A stretch of 64,000 nt of DNA. Origin: Aurantiochytrium sp. KH105. Taxonomy: Eukaryota; Sar; Bigyra; Thraustochytrida; Thraustochytriidae. Where the stretch lies: the NCBI GenBank assembly GCA_003116975.1, contig BGKB01000162.1, forward strand, positions 1 through 64,000, read 5' to 3'. A program made the position numbers and the translations under genes. The notes beneath the pieces were generated by a model. It saw only the letters and a list, made by a program, of their open reading frames with translations, searched no databases and was not told the DNA's origin. The first letter of the stretch is position 1; the number at the start of each line of letters is the position of its first letter. Of this stretch, positions 1-9,108 are shown in pieces.

Positions 1-424
1 GCGATTTGGTGGCGTCCGCAGAGAGACCCTTTGGCTGCTCAGACGGTGCCACATACTCGCTAGCACTTCCGAGGCGACGGCCCGGACCGAGCGGTCTCCT
101 CGCCTTTGGCACAGCCAACGTTTGCCCAGATGTGGTAGCACCGATGGTTCCTGACCGCATCTGGTTGTCTATTTCGTCTGCTGTAAGCGAGCCTGCTATG
201 CGCTCGCCATTGGCGTTGAAGAGCGAGTATCCGCTGAGCGTTCCTTCACGTCGAGGCTCGAAGTTCATGTACATGGCAATAACCACCGTCAAGAGGACAT
301 ACACATACGCCCCTCCGAAATCATGTCCTACCGCGTGCGCCTGGCGCAAGCCGAAATACCACGCAATACAGCCCACGACTGCGACGGGCCACTTTTTGGC
401 AAAGGTCCTCCTTACATGTTCCAT
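1..424 (-). CDS. SAYSvFN-domain protein, C-terminus cut by window edge
   Basis: The minus-strand frame is open from an ATG at 424 to the left edge, 141 codons. After about 25 residues comes a hydrophobic segment (AYVYVLLTVVIAMYM), then a basic linker, then GTLSGYSLFNANGERIAGSL followed by TADEIDNQ. This matches the SAYSvFN family, of which human SAYSD1 is the ER-membrane member linked to quality control at stalled translocon-bound ribosomes. In SAYSD1 the domain lies at the C-terminus; here a polar tail continues past it and runs off the window. No other ATG lies upstream in frame before a stop at 587-589. The 5' end overlaps the last 13 nt of the next gene upstream on the same strand (stop at 412-414), so the transcript start is uncertain and an upstream exon is possible. 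The domain call is firm; the exact N-terminus is not. Confidence 0.75.
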   Translation of the reverse strand, partial: MEHVRRTFAKKWPVAVVGCIAWYFGLRQAHAVGHDFGGAYVYVLLTVVIAMYMNFEPRREGTLSGYSLFNANGERIAGSLTADEIDNQMRSGTIGATTSGQTLAVPKARRPLGPGRRLGSASEYVAPSEQPKGLSADATKS

Positions 425-729
425 CGAAACGCTGCGCCACCGGCAAAAGCGGCTGTCAAGACGCCAAGAAAGCCGCGATGCGCTACGCGGGCGCGCGGCA
501 CGAGAGTCCGCTGGTGGCCAAGGTACAGTGCCACGCCAAGTAGCGTGCCTGTTCCTGTCACGCGGCACCTGCAGACGATAGCGAGGTCAGCTAATCTTTG
601 TTTTTTCGCCTACTCCGACCGATTATATTGCCACCGCGCAAGGCGAGCTCGCGTGTCTCGGGCAGCCACTTACCCAAAGCAGTCCTCTTTCGCGCCCGTT
701 CGCGAGGCTTTCGCGTCGTCACCCGTCAT
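412..729 (-). CDS. spliced small membrane protein, DUF4536/DMAC1-like
   Basis: Exon 1 is 729-674 and exon 2 is 568-412, with an intron at 569-673. The intron begins GTAAGT and ends in a pyrimidine-containing CTGCAG, with a CTGAC branch-like element about 20 nt upstream. The spliced frame gives about 70 residues: a polar N-terminus, then EDCFGCRVTGTGTLLGVALY, a basic loop, and a second hydrophobic stretch ending in FRWNM. The D-C-x-x-C-R-x-x-G-x-G pattern followed by a membrane helix is that of the DUF4536 family, which includes DMAC1/TMEM261, a complex I distal-arm assembly factor of the mitochondrial inner membrane. The family match is from memory of the motif. The exon 1 frame stays open upstream to an ATG at 897, but that extra 56-residue stretch does not look conserved. 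The stop overlaps the start of the SAYSvFN gene. Confidence 0.6.
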
Positions 730-948
730 ACCACTCGATCGATTGGTGTGTTTGAGCTTTTGCTCGAGCTTTGCCAAGAGCGTAGTAGTACTAGCTACCA
801 GTACCAATAGGACTTTGCCATGGATCGCGCAAGACTTGCCATGATTCTTGTTTTCATACTCCCTTTTCTTCAAGTAAAAAGCAACACCATCGACCACGTG
901 AGAAATGAAAAATTCGTCTTGGTTTACAGCATTCCACTATTACGTGCT
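730..948. other. intergenic, between two minus-strand genes
   Basis: This short spacer lies upstream of the spliced small-membrane gene and downstream of the acidic-protein stop. The frame of the small gene stays open to 897, so part may be its 5' UTR or an N-terminal extension. Nothing else is recognised. Confidence 0.4.
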
Positions 949-1893
949 TTATGATTGTGCAGCTGCAGCTGTGAGCGTTGACGTCGGCGCAGAACCGGGG
1001 GCCTCTGCTGCAGCGGCCTCTGTCGTGACGACAGCAGTAGTATCACTTGTACCTGACGTTTTCGCCGCGCTGACTGGCTTCATCGTGAGCTTAATGTAGT
1101 TGACAAGATCCTGTCTGCAGGCGATCGTCAACGTCTCGCCCGCAAGCTCGGCTTGTGTCGGGACTGGATCTTTCTTCGATCGGCGTCGCTTGCGACCGTT
1201 CTTGACAAAGTAAGTGATAAGTTTGTCGGCCTTATTGCCGTCCTCTGCCTCATCATCGTCCTCCTCATCCTCTTTCACCTTGTCCTCGTTCTTGTCGTCG
1301 TCGTCGTCGTCGTCATCGTCGTCGTCGTCATCATCGTTGTCGTCGTCGTCGTCGTCGTCGTCGTCCTCCTCCTCCTCCTCCTCGTTTTCGTCACCCTCGG
1401 CCTTTCCAGCTTTGACTCCATCCCCGCGCTGCTTACTGTCCTTGTCCTTATCCCCCAGTTTCCTTTTCTCTTGCAAGGCGCGCTTGGCATCGCCGTCGTC
1501 ATCATCGTCATCATCGTCGTCGTCATCGTCATCATCATCATCATCGTCGTCGTCGTCATCGTCGTCATCGTCGTCGTCATCATCTTCATCGTCATCATCG
1601 TCATCGTCATCATCTTCTTCATTCATGCCTTCGCCGCCGTCTCCGTCCTTGTTGTCCTTGGTCTTAACCACTTTGTCGCCGTTTTCTTCCGTCGTGGGCA
1701 TCGATTCTTGCGCCGTAGTATTCGCGCCCGACGGCGTGATCTTTTCGGCTGGTTTGACGAATTTGTCCTTTTCCGCCGAGCCAGCCTCCTTGCTCGCCTC
1801 TTTAGGCACGACGACCGTCTTCTTCGCGCCATCCTCGGCCTTGGCCTCTTCGGGCTTCTTGACGGCCTCGTCGACCTCCATGGGCTCGCTCAT
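949..1893 (-). CDS. highly acidic poly-aspartate protein with basic C-terminal segment
   Basis: The ORF from the ATG at 1893 gives 314 residues starting MSEPMEVDEAVKKPEEAK. The N-terminal third is Lys/Glu/Ala-rich. The middle holds two long runs of almost pure Asp (about 90-135 and 180-215), separated by a Lys-rich spacer. The C-terminal third begins DKLITYFVKNGRKRRRSKKD, a possible nuclear localisation signal, then a short non-repetitive segment ending in an Ala/Thr-rich tail. The frame is open further upstream to 2157, but that stretch overlaps the start of the divergent EAPP gene and is not protein-like. Acidic tracts of this kind occur in histone chaperones and other nuclear proteins; no family is recognised. 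The Asp runs are encoded by GAC/GAT repeats, so length may vary between alleles. Confidence 0.6.
   Translation of the reverse strand: MSEPMEVDEAVKKPEEAKAEDGAKKTVVVPKEASKEAGSAEKDKFVKPAEKITPSGANTTAQESMPTTEENGDKVVKTKDNKDGDGGEGMNEEDDDDDDDDDEDDDDDDDDDDDDDDDDDDDDDDDDDDDDDDGDAKRALQEKRKLGDKDKDSKQRGDGVKAGKAEGDENEEEEEEDDDDDDDDDNDDDDDDDDDDDDDDKNEDKVKEDEEDDDEAEDGNKADKLITYFVKNGRKRRRSKKDPVPTQAELAGETLTIACRQDLVNYIKLTMKPVSAAKTSGTSDTTAVVTTEAAAAEAPGSAPTSTLTAAAAQS
1283..1621. repeat. GAC/GAT trinucleotide repeat tracts inside CDS
   Basis: Two imperfect trinucleotide tracts (about 1283-1390 and 1494-1621) read GTC/ATC on the plus strand and encode the Asp runs of the minus-strand protein. The other frames give long poly-Ser and poly-Val/Ile shadow ORFs with no independent support. 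Confidence 0.85.
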
Positions 1894-2075
1894 CCTCTTC
1901 TTCACGGCGCTCTGTTTCAGACTGCCTTCTCGCACCCGGGACTCTGGACAACGCGACTGCACTCGCGATAGCACTCGACCCGCCCGCGCGGCAAGCTCCG
2001 AGCTGTGCGCGTACCCGTGGGCCCGCCGAAAAGCAAGTTTGGCAAAACTGAATTGTTGCCGACCAAGCCGTGACC
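1894..2075. promoter_or_regulatory. putative divergent promoter
   Basis: These 182 bp separate the divergent starts of the acidic protein (1893, minus) and EAPP (2076, plus). The spacing implies a shared bidirectional promoter. No TATA-like box is evident; this is inferred from gene arrangement only. Confidence 0.4.
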
Positions 2076-2927
2076 ATGGGCGACGACTTCTACACCCTCG
2101 AGCAGCTGCGACTTGAAGACAGCGCGAGCGAGTACAGCAGCGAGGGCGAGGATGCAAGTCACTCGATCATGGGCGAGCTTGCGGAAGCACTTCAAGCTCA
2201 GGAGAGTGCGTCAAAGACGCATGCCAAGCCACCACCCACCACAAGCAAGACACTAGCAAAGGATGATCAAGGAGAGGCCCATGGTACGCAGAGTACACAG
2301 GCCACGAATCGGGGGGCGGCGTCCACGCACGATGAAGATATCGCTTTTTTGATGAGAAACATGCGGACGCAAAACGGTGCTAGCACTGCGCCTGCGTGGA
2401 CGTCTTTGCCGAGTGACCACATCTTTCAGAATACCCAGCAAAACACCCCGGCTGCATCACCACACGCCAGCAGCAACAACAAGCAACACAGCGCCAACCA
2501 GCAAATGAAGGACCACCTTTTGGATGGCAAAGACGAAGAACAACAACAAAAACAAAAACCAGACGAGGAAGAAAACCAGGAACTCGACGAGGAGATGGAG
2601 CTCCATGACGACGAGGAAGACGAGCGAAACAAGCACTTTGTGAAGAAGCATTTTCGCGACAAGAATGTCGCGCGCTCTGACGCGCTCTTGAGTTGCCCCG
2701 GATGCTTTTCCACAGTGGCGTACGACACCACTCAACACCCGCGTGTGAAGACGTGGTATACGTCGAAGCGAGCTTTTAATTGCAATGTGCGCGAAACCAA
2801 TGCACGCGAAGCGGACATAGACGCAGAAAATGTGCTCGAATGTGCAGAATGCTCTACAGCTCTTGGCGTGCAACGCGAAGACCACGTTTTCGAATTTCGC
2901 ACTGCACTTCCTTCAGCAGTGGAATAA
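2076..2927 (+). CDS. EAPP: EAPP-like (E2F-associated phosphoprotein) family protein
   Basis: The protein has 283 residues. The N-terminal 200 are polar and low in complexity, with acidic patches and Gln-rich runs. The C-terminal domain (about 200-283) begins DALLSCPGCFSTVAYDTTQH, continues with a basic stretch (KTWYTSKRAFNCNVR), and ends with LECAECSTALGV before a DHVFEFRTALPS tail. This order (CPxC, aromatic/basic linker, CxxC, then a F-x-x-x-L-P-S end) is the EAPP C-terminal domain, probably a zinc-binding fold. Animal EAPP binds E2F factors and modulates their transcriptional activity; the role in a protist is unknown. An alternative ATG lies two codons upstream at 2070. The gene is divergent from the acidic-protein gene and convergent with the PP2C gene. 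The stop codon lies inside an AATAAA hexamer (2923-2928). Confidence 0.8.
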   Translation: MGDDFYTLEQLRLEDSASEYSSEGEDASHSIMGELAEALQAQESASKTHAKPPPTTSKTLAKDDQGEAHGTQSTQATNRGAASTHDEDIAFLMRNMRTQNGASTAPAWTSLPSDHIFQNTQQNTPAASPHASSNNKQHSANQQMKDHLLDGKDEEQQQKQKPDEEENQELDEEMELHDDEEDERNKHFVKKHFRDKNVARSDALLSCPGCFSTVAYDTTQHPRVKTWYTSKRAFNCNVRETNAREADIDAENVLECAECSTALGVQREDHVFEFRTALPSAVE

Positions 2928-3424
2928 AGGGAAGGCTCTGTTCTTACGAGCGCTTCAAGCCACACAATTGCATTGCGCGTAAGTCACTTTGCTTGTGATT
3001 TCAAGTGGAGAGACAAAGGGAGTGCCGTTGTATTTAGTCTGCTGTGGGCGCGAGTCGTTTCTTGTCGTCTTTGCGTTAGTGTTTCTTTTCTTTTCTTCAA
3101 TGCAAAGACTCGGAACTAGGCCTACAGTCAAAAAGTTCATTGTTCAGGTCAACAGCAAGAAAAACATCGATTCACCCCAAGGAATTTCTAAAAGAAAAAA
3201 GAGAGTACGAAGGGTCGCCGGAGCTTAAAGCTCGAGAGAAAGACGCAGGAGGCACCCAGGATAGGCGAGCGTACAGACAGATAGGCAGACACGCAGAGAG
3301 GCGCCCAAGCACAACACGATCTGTGTTGCCTTGGTCTGTCTGCTTGCTGTCTGTCCGTATGTCTGTCGATCAATTTGTTTATCGATCCGTCAGTCAGACG
3401 GAAGGAGGATCCTGTGGACGCCGC
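2928..3424. other. convergent intergenic, 3' UTRs
   Basis: This gene-free 497 bp separates the EAPP stop from the PP2C stop, so it holds two 3' UTRs. It includes a TCTG/GTCT-rich patch near 3330-3400. No ORF with protein-like character is seen. Confidence 0.6.
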
Positions 3425-4450
3425 TCAAATAACGGCAGAAATCATTGCTTCGCAAATGACCTCCAAAGTAGGTTCGCGGCCCGGCTTCGCCTTGCCGATC
3501 TCCTTGGGGGCGCCCGGAGGACAGAGCAACATGATACTCATGTTGTCGCCACTAGATTTCATAAGACACTCCTCGAGGAGCTTCTCGCAAGCCGTGCCGA
3601 TACCACAGCCGAGCTGCATGGCGGCCAAACACAAGTTGGTGCACTCAAAGTTGGTCATGACATCCCAGATTCCGTCGCAAGCGAGCACGACAAAGTTATC
3701 CTCCTCCGAGCGGGGGACAATCGTCGTTACGGGGACCACTGTGATTTGCTGCTTGGATGGCGGGAGCGCATCGTCAATCTTGTACCGGAAATCACCAAAG
3801 GAACGCGCAGAAGCCAGATCGCCATTGACACGGTTGTCGATGATGGCGCCACCGGCGTCAACGACGCGGGCCTCCTCTTCGGGATCGCTGGGCTTCTGGT
3901 CCTTGGTACCGAACTTGGGCTTTCCGCCAGAGAAGAGCACGCTCCGCGAGTCGCCCGTATTAGCAAAGATCCAGTGCGTAGGCGTAACAAAGACGCAAGT
4001 TCCCGTGCTTCCTGAGAAGTCCTGGCCGGTTTTTACCTCGCGCAGGTCCTTCATGGACTCGTCGCAGTCAATGAATCCCTCGATCATGGCAGTTGCCAGT
4101 GCTGTGGCCTGCTCCTCGGGGTCTTCGGTTCCCGACTCGATCATTTCCTGGTACGCGTCGGAGGCCTCAATGTAGTTTAGCACATTGGCCGCGGCGTACC
4201 TTGCGGCGAGGTCTCCGCCGTGGCCGTCAAAGACGCCGAAGAAGGCCATGTCTGGCGCTCCAGGGATCGGCAGCGTGTGCGCGTGCGCGTCTTCCATGGT
4301 GACGCGCCACCCTTGCATGGATGAGAGCCCCCACCGCAGCTCCTGCGCGCCGAGCTTGCCCTTGCCCACGAGCGTCTCTTTCCTCGTGATAGGCTGCGCG
4401 AGGTACGGGCTGGCGGCCTCGACGCCGAAGCGCTCGGGGAGGTCCTCCAT
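3425..4450 (-). CDS. PP2C-family (PPM) Ser/Thr protein phosphatase
   Basis: The ORF from the ATG at 4450 gives 341 residues, the normal size of a bare PP2C catalytic domain. The motifs are in order: RWGLSSMQGWRVTMEDAH, FFGVFDGHGG (metal-binding Asp at about residue 75), GSTGTCVFV, ANTGDSRSVL, a TKDQKPS segment in place of the usual T-x-D-H-K-P, SARSFGDF, FVVLACDGIWDVMT and SGDNMSIML. All metal-ligand aspartates expected in PPM enzymes are visible, so it should be an active Mn/Mg-dependent phosphatase. The frame stays open 558 nt further upstream, but that part is Arg/Ala/Pro-rich, repeat-derived and unlike any PP2C, so it is taken as 5' leader. The substrate is unknown. Confidence 0.9.
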   Translation of the reverse strand: MEDLPERFGVEAASPYLAQPITRKETLVGKGKLGAQELRWGLSSMQGWRVTMEDAHAHTLPIPGAPDMAFFGVFDGHGGDLAARYAAANVLNYIEASDAYQEMIESGTEDPEEQATALATAMIEGFIDCDESMKDLREVKTGQDFSGSTGTCVFVTPTHWIFANTGDSRSVLFSGGKPKFGTKDQKPSDPEEEARVVDAGGAIIDNRVNGDLASARSFGDFRYKIDDALPPSKQQITVVPVTTIVPRSEEDNFVVLACDGIWDVMTNFECTNLCLAAMQLGCGIGTACEKLLEECLMKSSGDNMSIMLLCPPGAPKEIGKAKPGREPTLEVICEAMISAVI

Positions 4451-5643
4451 GCTGGCGCGCGCAAGAGAAGAGGAGTCGCCGCCGGCAGCTACCGCGGCGC
4501 GGTCCCCGCGGCCGTGCTTCCCTGCTCCTCGCGCGCGTGCTCCTCGACCTCGGCCTCGAGCTCGACCTCGGCCTCGTGCTTTCTCGCCTTCTTTCGCCTC
4601 CCTCGCTCGCGCTCCCTCGCTCCCTCGCTCCCTCGCTCCGGCGCGCGCGCGGGAGATGCCGCGCGGCGGCGCGGGGCGCGGCCTGGCGTGCGGGCGCGGC
4701 TCCGGCTGGCGGCGAGCGGGTGCGGGTCGCGGGCGCGCGCGGAGAGCAGGGCGATCGATGCGGGTCTGCCGGGGTCGAGACGGAGTCCAGGCGGGCACGT
4801 GCTTGCCTGCTCCTGCTTCTTGCTGGTGCTCGCTCGTGCGCGCCGGGGAGAACGGGGAGGGGAACGGAAAGAACGCCCGTGTGCACGCGGTCACACGCGG
4901 ACCGTGACCGTCTGATGACTCGGACTCCGGGTCTTGGACTGCGGCTCGGGCGCCGACTCGGAGTCTCCCACGAAGGGGCGCGGGACCCGGCTGCGGACGC
5001 GGACTCATGGTGGGAGCACGTCGTCTTTCAAGGTTTGTTTGGTCCTGCGCGGATGAGCAATAGTTGTGGGAAGAGGTTTGTTCGTGAGGTAAGTTTCGGC
5101 TCCCTCGCGCAGCATTGTGGCCACGCAGTACGCAGTCCTAGACTCTTTGGTGAACTGAGTCGGCCTAATTTCTGGGCTGCAGACCACGCTTCTCGACTTT
5201 CTACAATCATGGCTTTGCTTTGGGGTGGTAGTGTTTCTTCCATCATGGGAGCCATGTGGCTCATCGCCTTCCAAATAAATTGTTGGGTATAGTATGAAAC
5301 TGACCAAGAAGATTGACAATACCGTCACGAGGTACTCCTTGATCATAGACAAGAGACAAGTTTGGCTTCTTGCCGAAACCGGATGATGGTCAGTGTGATT
5401 TTTTTCCGCTACTTTTTCAACTTTTTTTTTAGAGAAAGAGCACTCGAGCTGGTCTTCCTTTTGTTGACAAAGGCCTCACGCCGGTGATGGAGAAGACGTT
5501 TGCCAATCACCTGAAACACTGGTCAACGGAAATGACTTGTTGGCGGGGAAACGCTGCTCTTGCCGGGACAACATTGTGTTTGTGTTGTCAAATTGAACAT
5601 ACATATTTCTTTCTCTTTCATCGCATCTCTTATCACGAACATC
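4451..5643. other. intergenic: PP2C leader and unresolved low-coding region
   Basis: Positions 4451-5008 are very GC-rich and contain CTCCCTCG-type tandem repeats near 4605-4640, upstream of the PP2C start. The stretch 5009-5643 is less GC-rich. On the plus strand it has a strong donor-like GAG/GTAAGT at 5090 and an acceptor-like CTGCAG ending near 5181, with short hydrophobic reading frames on both strands beyond. No family is recognised. A small spliced gene is possible but not established. Confidence 0.4.
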
Positions 5644-8600
5644 CTAGTGTTTGCATTTACAAGAGGGCCCACAAGTGCATTCGCCGCCATATGCTTTGGC
5701 ACAGCCCGGCATGTAGACAGATCTGCTGGAGCGATGCTCGTGCTCCTCGCAATCAGCGCATTCACAAGTCTCTGGTGGACAAGCGCACGGGAGACCATTC
5801 CGCATACTTGCGCAACGAACATTGACGTCCTGATCCGAGCCTGATCCAATGCGTACGCGCATCGACTCGAGACCGAGAGTACCTTCACGCAGCGTGCGGC
5901 CGTACGTGCGCGCGGAAATCTCAGGCGCACGATACCGTTTGAGCAAAAGCGAAGATGCCAAGACGGAAATAGAGGAAAGCGCCATTGCAGCTGCTGCCAC
6001 AAAGGGAGGCAAAGCAACATGCAGCACAGGGTAGAAAACGCCTGCCGCGAGCGGAATCGCAAGGGCATTGTAGCCGAGGGCCCAGACAAAATTCCAGCGA
6101 ATGCGGGCGTAAATGACGCGTGCGAGATCAATGGCTACGAGAACGTCTGTCAGTTTCGAGTTCACCAGAACCAAGCCTGCAGCTTCAATGGCCACATCGG
6201 TTCCTGCGCCAATGGCGATACCCACGTCTGCTTGGGCGAGTGCCGGCGAATCATTGACGCCATCGCCCACCATGGCGACCTTGCCGGCGCCATCGCCACT
6301 TTCGCGAGCGCGATGCTGAAGACGTTCGATGCAAGAAACCTTGTCTGCCGGAAGCACGTCGGCAACCACGTGGTCGGCATCAATTCCAATATCGGCTGCA
6401 ACCACGCGAGCCGTCCGCGCATTATCTCCCGTAAGCATGAAGACCTCGATGCCATACACCTTGCGCAGGGTAGCCACAGTCTGCGCTGCCTCATCGCGTG
6501 CGCGATCAAGAAGACCGAGTACTGCCTCGGTGCGTCCATCGACTGAGACGCACACGGCCGTCATTCCTCGCGCCTCGAGATGCTCCATGGCAGCATGCGT
6601 GCCGTCACGGACCTCGATGCCATTCGATTCAAGACTGCGACGATTACCGAGATTAACCTTGTGGCGTCCCACAATACATTGAACACCGCGCCCAGCTTCA
6701 CTCAGGAAATCTTTGACATCAACGAGGGCCACATTGTCAGGCTCGTCGCCACCAATCCCCATGCTCTTAGCTTTGGCCAATACGCCCCGCGCAAGAGGGT
6801 GCTCGCTACCATGCTCGGCGCAGGCGGCGAAAAACAGGACATTGCGCATGACCACCTCGCGTACGGCAGCGCTGTCCCAGTCGAGCTGCTGCACCGCGTC
6901 AGGACCTGTCCCGCGCGTCTCGCCAAAGACAGCCGAGGCCAAAGCGTCGCCAAAAGACTTTTTCTCGGCGTTGGGGTTCATGAAGAGTTGGTTGGACAGC
7001 AGGATGACCTCGTCCACCACGGGAGCGCCCTGCGTGAGCGTACCGGTCTTGTCGAAGACTACTGTTTTCACCTTTGAGGCGACCTCGAGCGCTTCACCGC
7101 CCTTGATCAGAATTCCGTGTTCTGCGCCGACTCCAGAGCCCACCATGACGGCTGTGGGGGTAGCCAGACCTAGCGCGCACGGGCAGGCGATGACGAGGAC
7201 AGAAATGCCAAAAAGAAGCGCAAATGTCGAATCACTGAGACCGTCCTCATGGTATGGCCATGATGCCTTGGCCTCATCGATCCAGCCAGAGTGAAGGAGA
7301 ACCATCCATACGGAGAAAGTAAAGGCTGCGCAAAAGAGCACAAAAGGGACAAAACGACCAGCAATGCGGTCTGCCACGACTTGAATGGGCGCCTTGGAAG
7401 TCTGCGCACTTTCAACAAGACTGATAATTTGCCCCAACGTGGAGCCGTCACCCGTTGCAGTCACAAGAACGCGCAAATGTCCATCGACGCAGATCGTTCC
7501 ACCAATGACTTCGTCGTGTTGCGACTTATCCACGGGAACGGACTCGCCTGTGAGCATGGACTCGTCGACAGAGGCGGACCCTTGCGAAACGGTCCCATCG
7601 CAGGCGATTCGTTCACCGGGTCGGACAACCAGCGTATCGCCCCGCTGCAGCAGTGCGAGGTCAATCTCGAGTTCTTCTTGACCTGCTTCTTCTCCTTGAC
7701 CATTTACAAGGATACGCGCCACATCTGGGGTGAGACTGGCGAGCTTGTCGATTGCTGCAGAGGTTGAGGCCTTGGCACGGACTTCGAGAAACTTGCCGAG
7801 GAGGACAAACGAGATGAGAAGCGCCGAGCTTTCGAACATTTGCATCAGACGAGGATGTCCCAGACCACGCGTCGCATTTGACGCATTGTATACGACTGCA
7901 AACACGCTGTATGCGTAAGCAGCAGAGGTGCCTAGGGCAACGAGGACCGACATGCCGAGCGTGCCCGAGCGGACCGAGTGATACGCCTCGCGATAGAAAC
8001 GCCACCCCGAAACAAACTGCACAGGGGTTGCAAGCACCCAGCAAATGATTTCTTCGCGAGTGATGCCATGCAGGAAGTGGACGGGGCGCTGGAGATAGTC
8101 GTGCGCAGGTCCGCCCATGTGACCAAGGATCATGGCTACAAAGAAGAGAGGGACGGCGAAAAGAAGTGCGAAAATCAAGTCTCGTTTCCAGCGGATCATT
8201 TCATCGAGACGGCGCGTCTCGGAGGCCTTGTGGTGTTGGGCAAATCCGCTCCGGTCTGAAATCTCCACCGATTCACAGCGCGCAGGGCCGTCTGCGCGCA
8301 TCAGCTCGGCGCACATCGACCGAAGGCGAAGAACGCGGTCATCGAAGGTCAATTCGAGCGTGCCTCCGGGCCCGCTTCCGGCGTTATGCGCGTCGAGGAG
8401 GCCCTCCTCGAGGTCGGGGCTCACAGCTGCTGATGCGGACGCCTGCGTGCCATTGTTGTGTTGACTCCTGTGTTTCTTGCTGGATCCAAAACGCTCGACC
8501 GTCTTCACGCCATCGAGGCTTTCGATGTAATGAATGGCCGCCTCGAGGTTCTTGCCAACTTGGACAATGCTTCGGCGCGTGGTCGTGCGTTGCGTTTGTT

Positions 8601-9108
8601 CCCCGCCTCGAATCTCTTGGCTCGAGTCAAGCTCGGCCTCAAAGCCAATGGCCTCGATCGCTTCGATTACGTCTTCAGGCACTGTCTGCTCGAGATCAAG
8701 CGTCACCATGAGTCGGTTTTCGGGCAAGACTGCCACGGCGAGGTTTTCGCCCTCGGCGCCGGGCAGCTGGCGCACGGCATTTTCGACGGCATTTGCGCAC
8801 GACGAGCAAGTGAGACCTTGAAGTCGGAACACGGTCCTCGCGCGGCGGGACGCATCGTTTTGGCCGCCTTCGGGGAGGATTTCGCGCGTCTCGGAGACTT
8901 CGCACTCAAAGCCGGCGTCTTCCACGGTTTCGCAGATCGTCGTCGCCTCGGTGACGTTGTTGTCGAAACGGACTTCCGCCGTGCCTGAAATGAGGTTCAC
9001 AGCGCACGAGCTTACGCCGGGCAGTGCCTCCACTGCGCGTGTCACGGTTGTAGAGCACGAGCCGCACGACATGCCCCCAACTAGAAGTTGGGCCCTCATG
9101 GCCACCAT
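5644..9108 (-). CDS. Cu+-transporting P1B-type ATPase with Cys-rich tail
   Basis: The protein has 1154 residues and is a complete copper pump of the ATP7/CCC2/CopA type. Two N-terminal heavy-metal-associated domains carry GMSCGSC (near residue 13) and LTCSSC (about 100). Next come membrane helices, the TGES actuator loop, the CPC motif in ACPCALGLATP (642-644), the phosphorylated Asp in DKTGTLT (686), the EHPLARG nucleotide-binding His-Pro, and GDGVNDSPAL. The last helices contain YN (GYNALAIPL) and M-x-x-SS (MALSSISVLASS), which with CPC define Cu+ specificity in subgroup P1B-1. It should move Cu+ out of the cytosol into the Golgi or across the plasma membrane, using ATP. The last 56 residues contain 11 cysteines and look metallothionein-like, which is unusual. 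An alternative start is M4. Confidence 0.93.
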   Translation of the reverse strand: MVAMRAQLLVGGMSCGSCSTTVTRAVEALPGVSSCAVNLISGTAEVRFDNNVTEATTICETVEDAGFECEVSETREILPEGGQNDASRRARTVFRLQGLTCSSCANAVENAVRQLPGAEGENLAVAVLPENRLMVTLDLEQTVPEDVIEAIEAIGFEAELDSSQEIRGGEQTQRTTTRRSIVQVGKNLEAAIHYIESLDGVKTVERFGSSKKHRSQHNNGTQASASAAVSPDLEEGLLDAHNAGSGPGGTLELTFDDRVLRLRSMCAELMRADGPARCESVEISDRSGFAQHHKASETRRLDEMIRWKRDLIFALLFAVPLFFVAMILGHMGGPAHDYLQRPVHFLHGITREEIICWVLATPVQFVSGWRFYREAYHSVRSGTLGMSVLVALGTSAAYAYSVFAVVYNASNATRGLGHPRLMQMFESSALLISFVLLGKFLEVRAKASTSAAIDKLASLTPDVARILVNGQGEEAGQEELEIDLALLQRGDTLVVRPGERIACDGTVSQGSASVDESMLTGESVPVDKSQHDEVIGGTICVDGHLRVLVTATGDGSTLGQIISLVESAQTSKAPIQVVADRIAGRFVPFVLFCAAFTFSVWMVLLHSGWIDEAKASWPYHEDGLSDSTFALLFGISVLVIACPCALGLATPTAVMVGSGVGAEHGILIKGGEALEVASKVKTVVFDKTGTLTQGAPVVDEVILLSNQLFMNPNAEKKSFGDALASAVFGETRGTGPDAVQQLDWDSAAVREVVMRNVLFFAACAEHGSEHPLARGVLAKAKSMGIGGDEPDNVALVDVKDFLSEAGRGVQCIVGRHKVNLGNRRSLESNGIEVRDGTHAAMEHLEARGMTAVCVSVDGRTEAVLGLLDRARDEAAQTVATLRKVYGIEVFMLTGDNARTARVVAADIGIDADHVVADVLPADKVSCIERLQHRARESGDGAGKVAMVGDGVNDSPALAQADVGIAIGAGTDVAIEAAGLVLVNSKLTDVLVAIDLARVIYARIRWNFVWALGYNALAIPLAAGVFYPVLHVALPPFVAAAAMALSSISVLASSLLLKRYRAPEISARTYGRTLREGTLGLESMRVRIGSGSDQDVNVRCASMRNGLPCACPPETCECADCEEHEHRSSRSVYMPGCAKAYGGECTCGPSCKCKH

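Noticed and set aside
1153..2116. Long plus-strand ORFs rich in Val/Ile or Ser
   Set aside because: They are antisense translations of the GAC/GAT repeats in the poly-Asp gene and have no non-repetitive protein-like part.
4451..5008. In-frame N-terminal extension of the PP2C (185 residues)
   Set aside because: It is Arg/Ala/Pro-rich and repeat-derived, with no similarity to PP2C N-termini; the catalytic domain is complete from the ATG at 4450.
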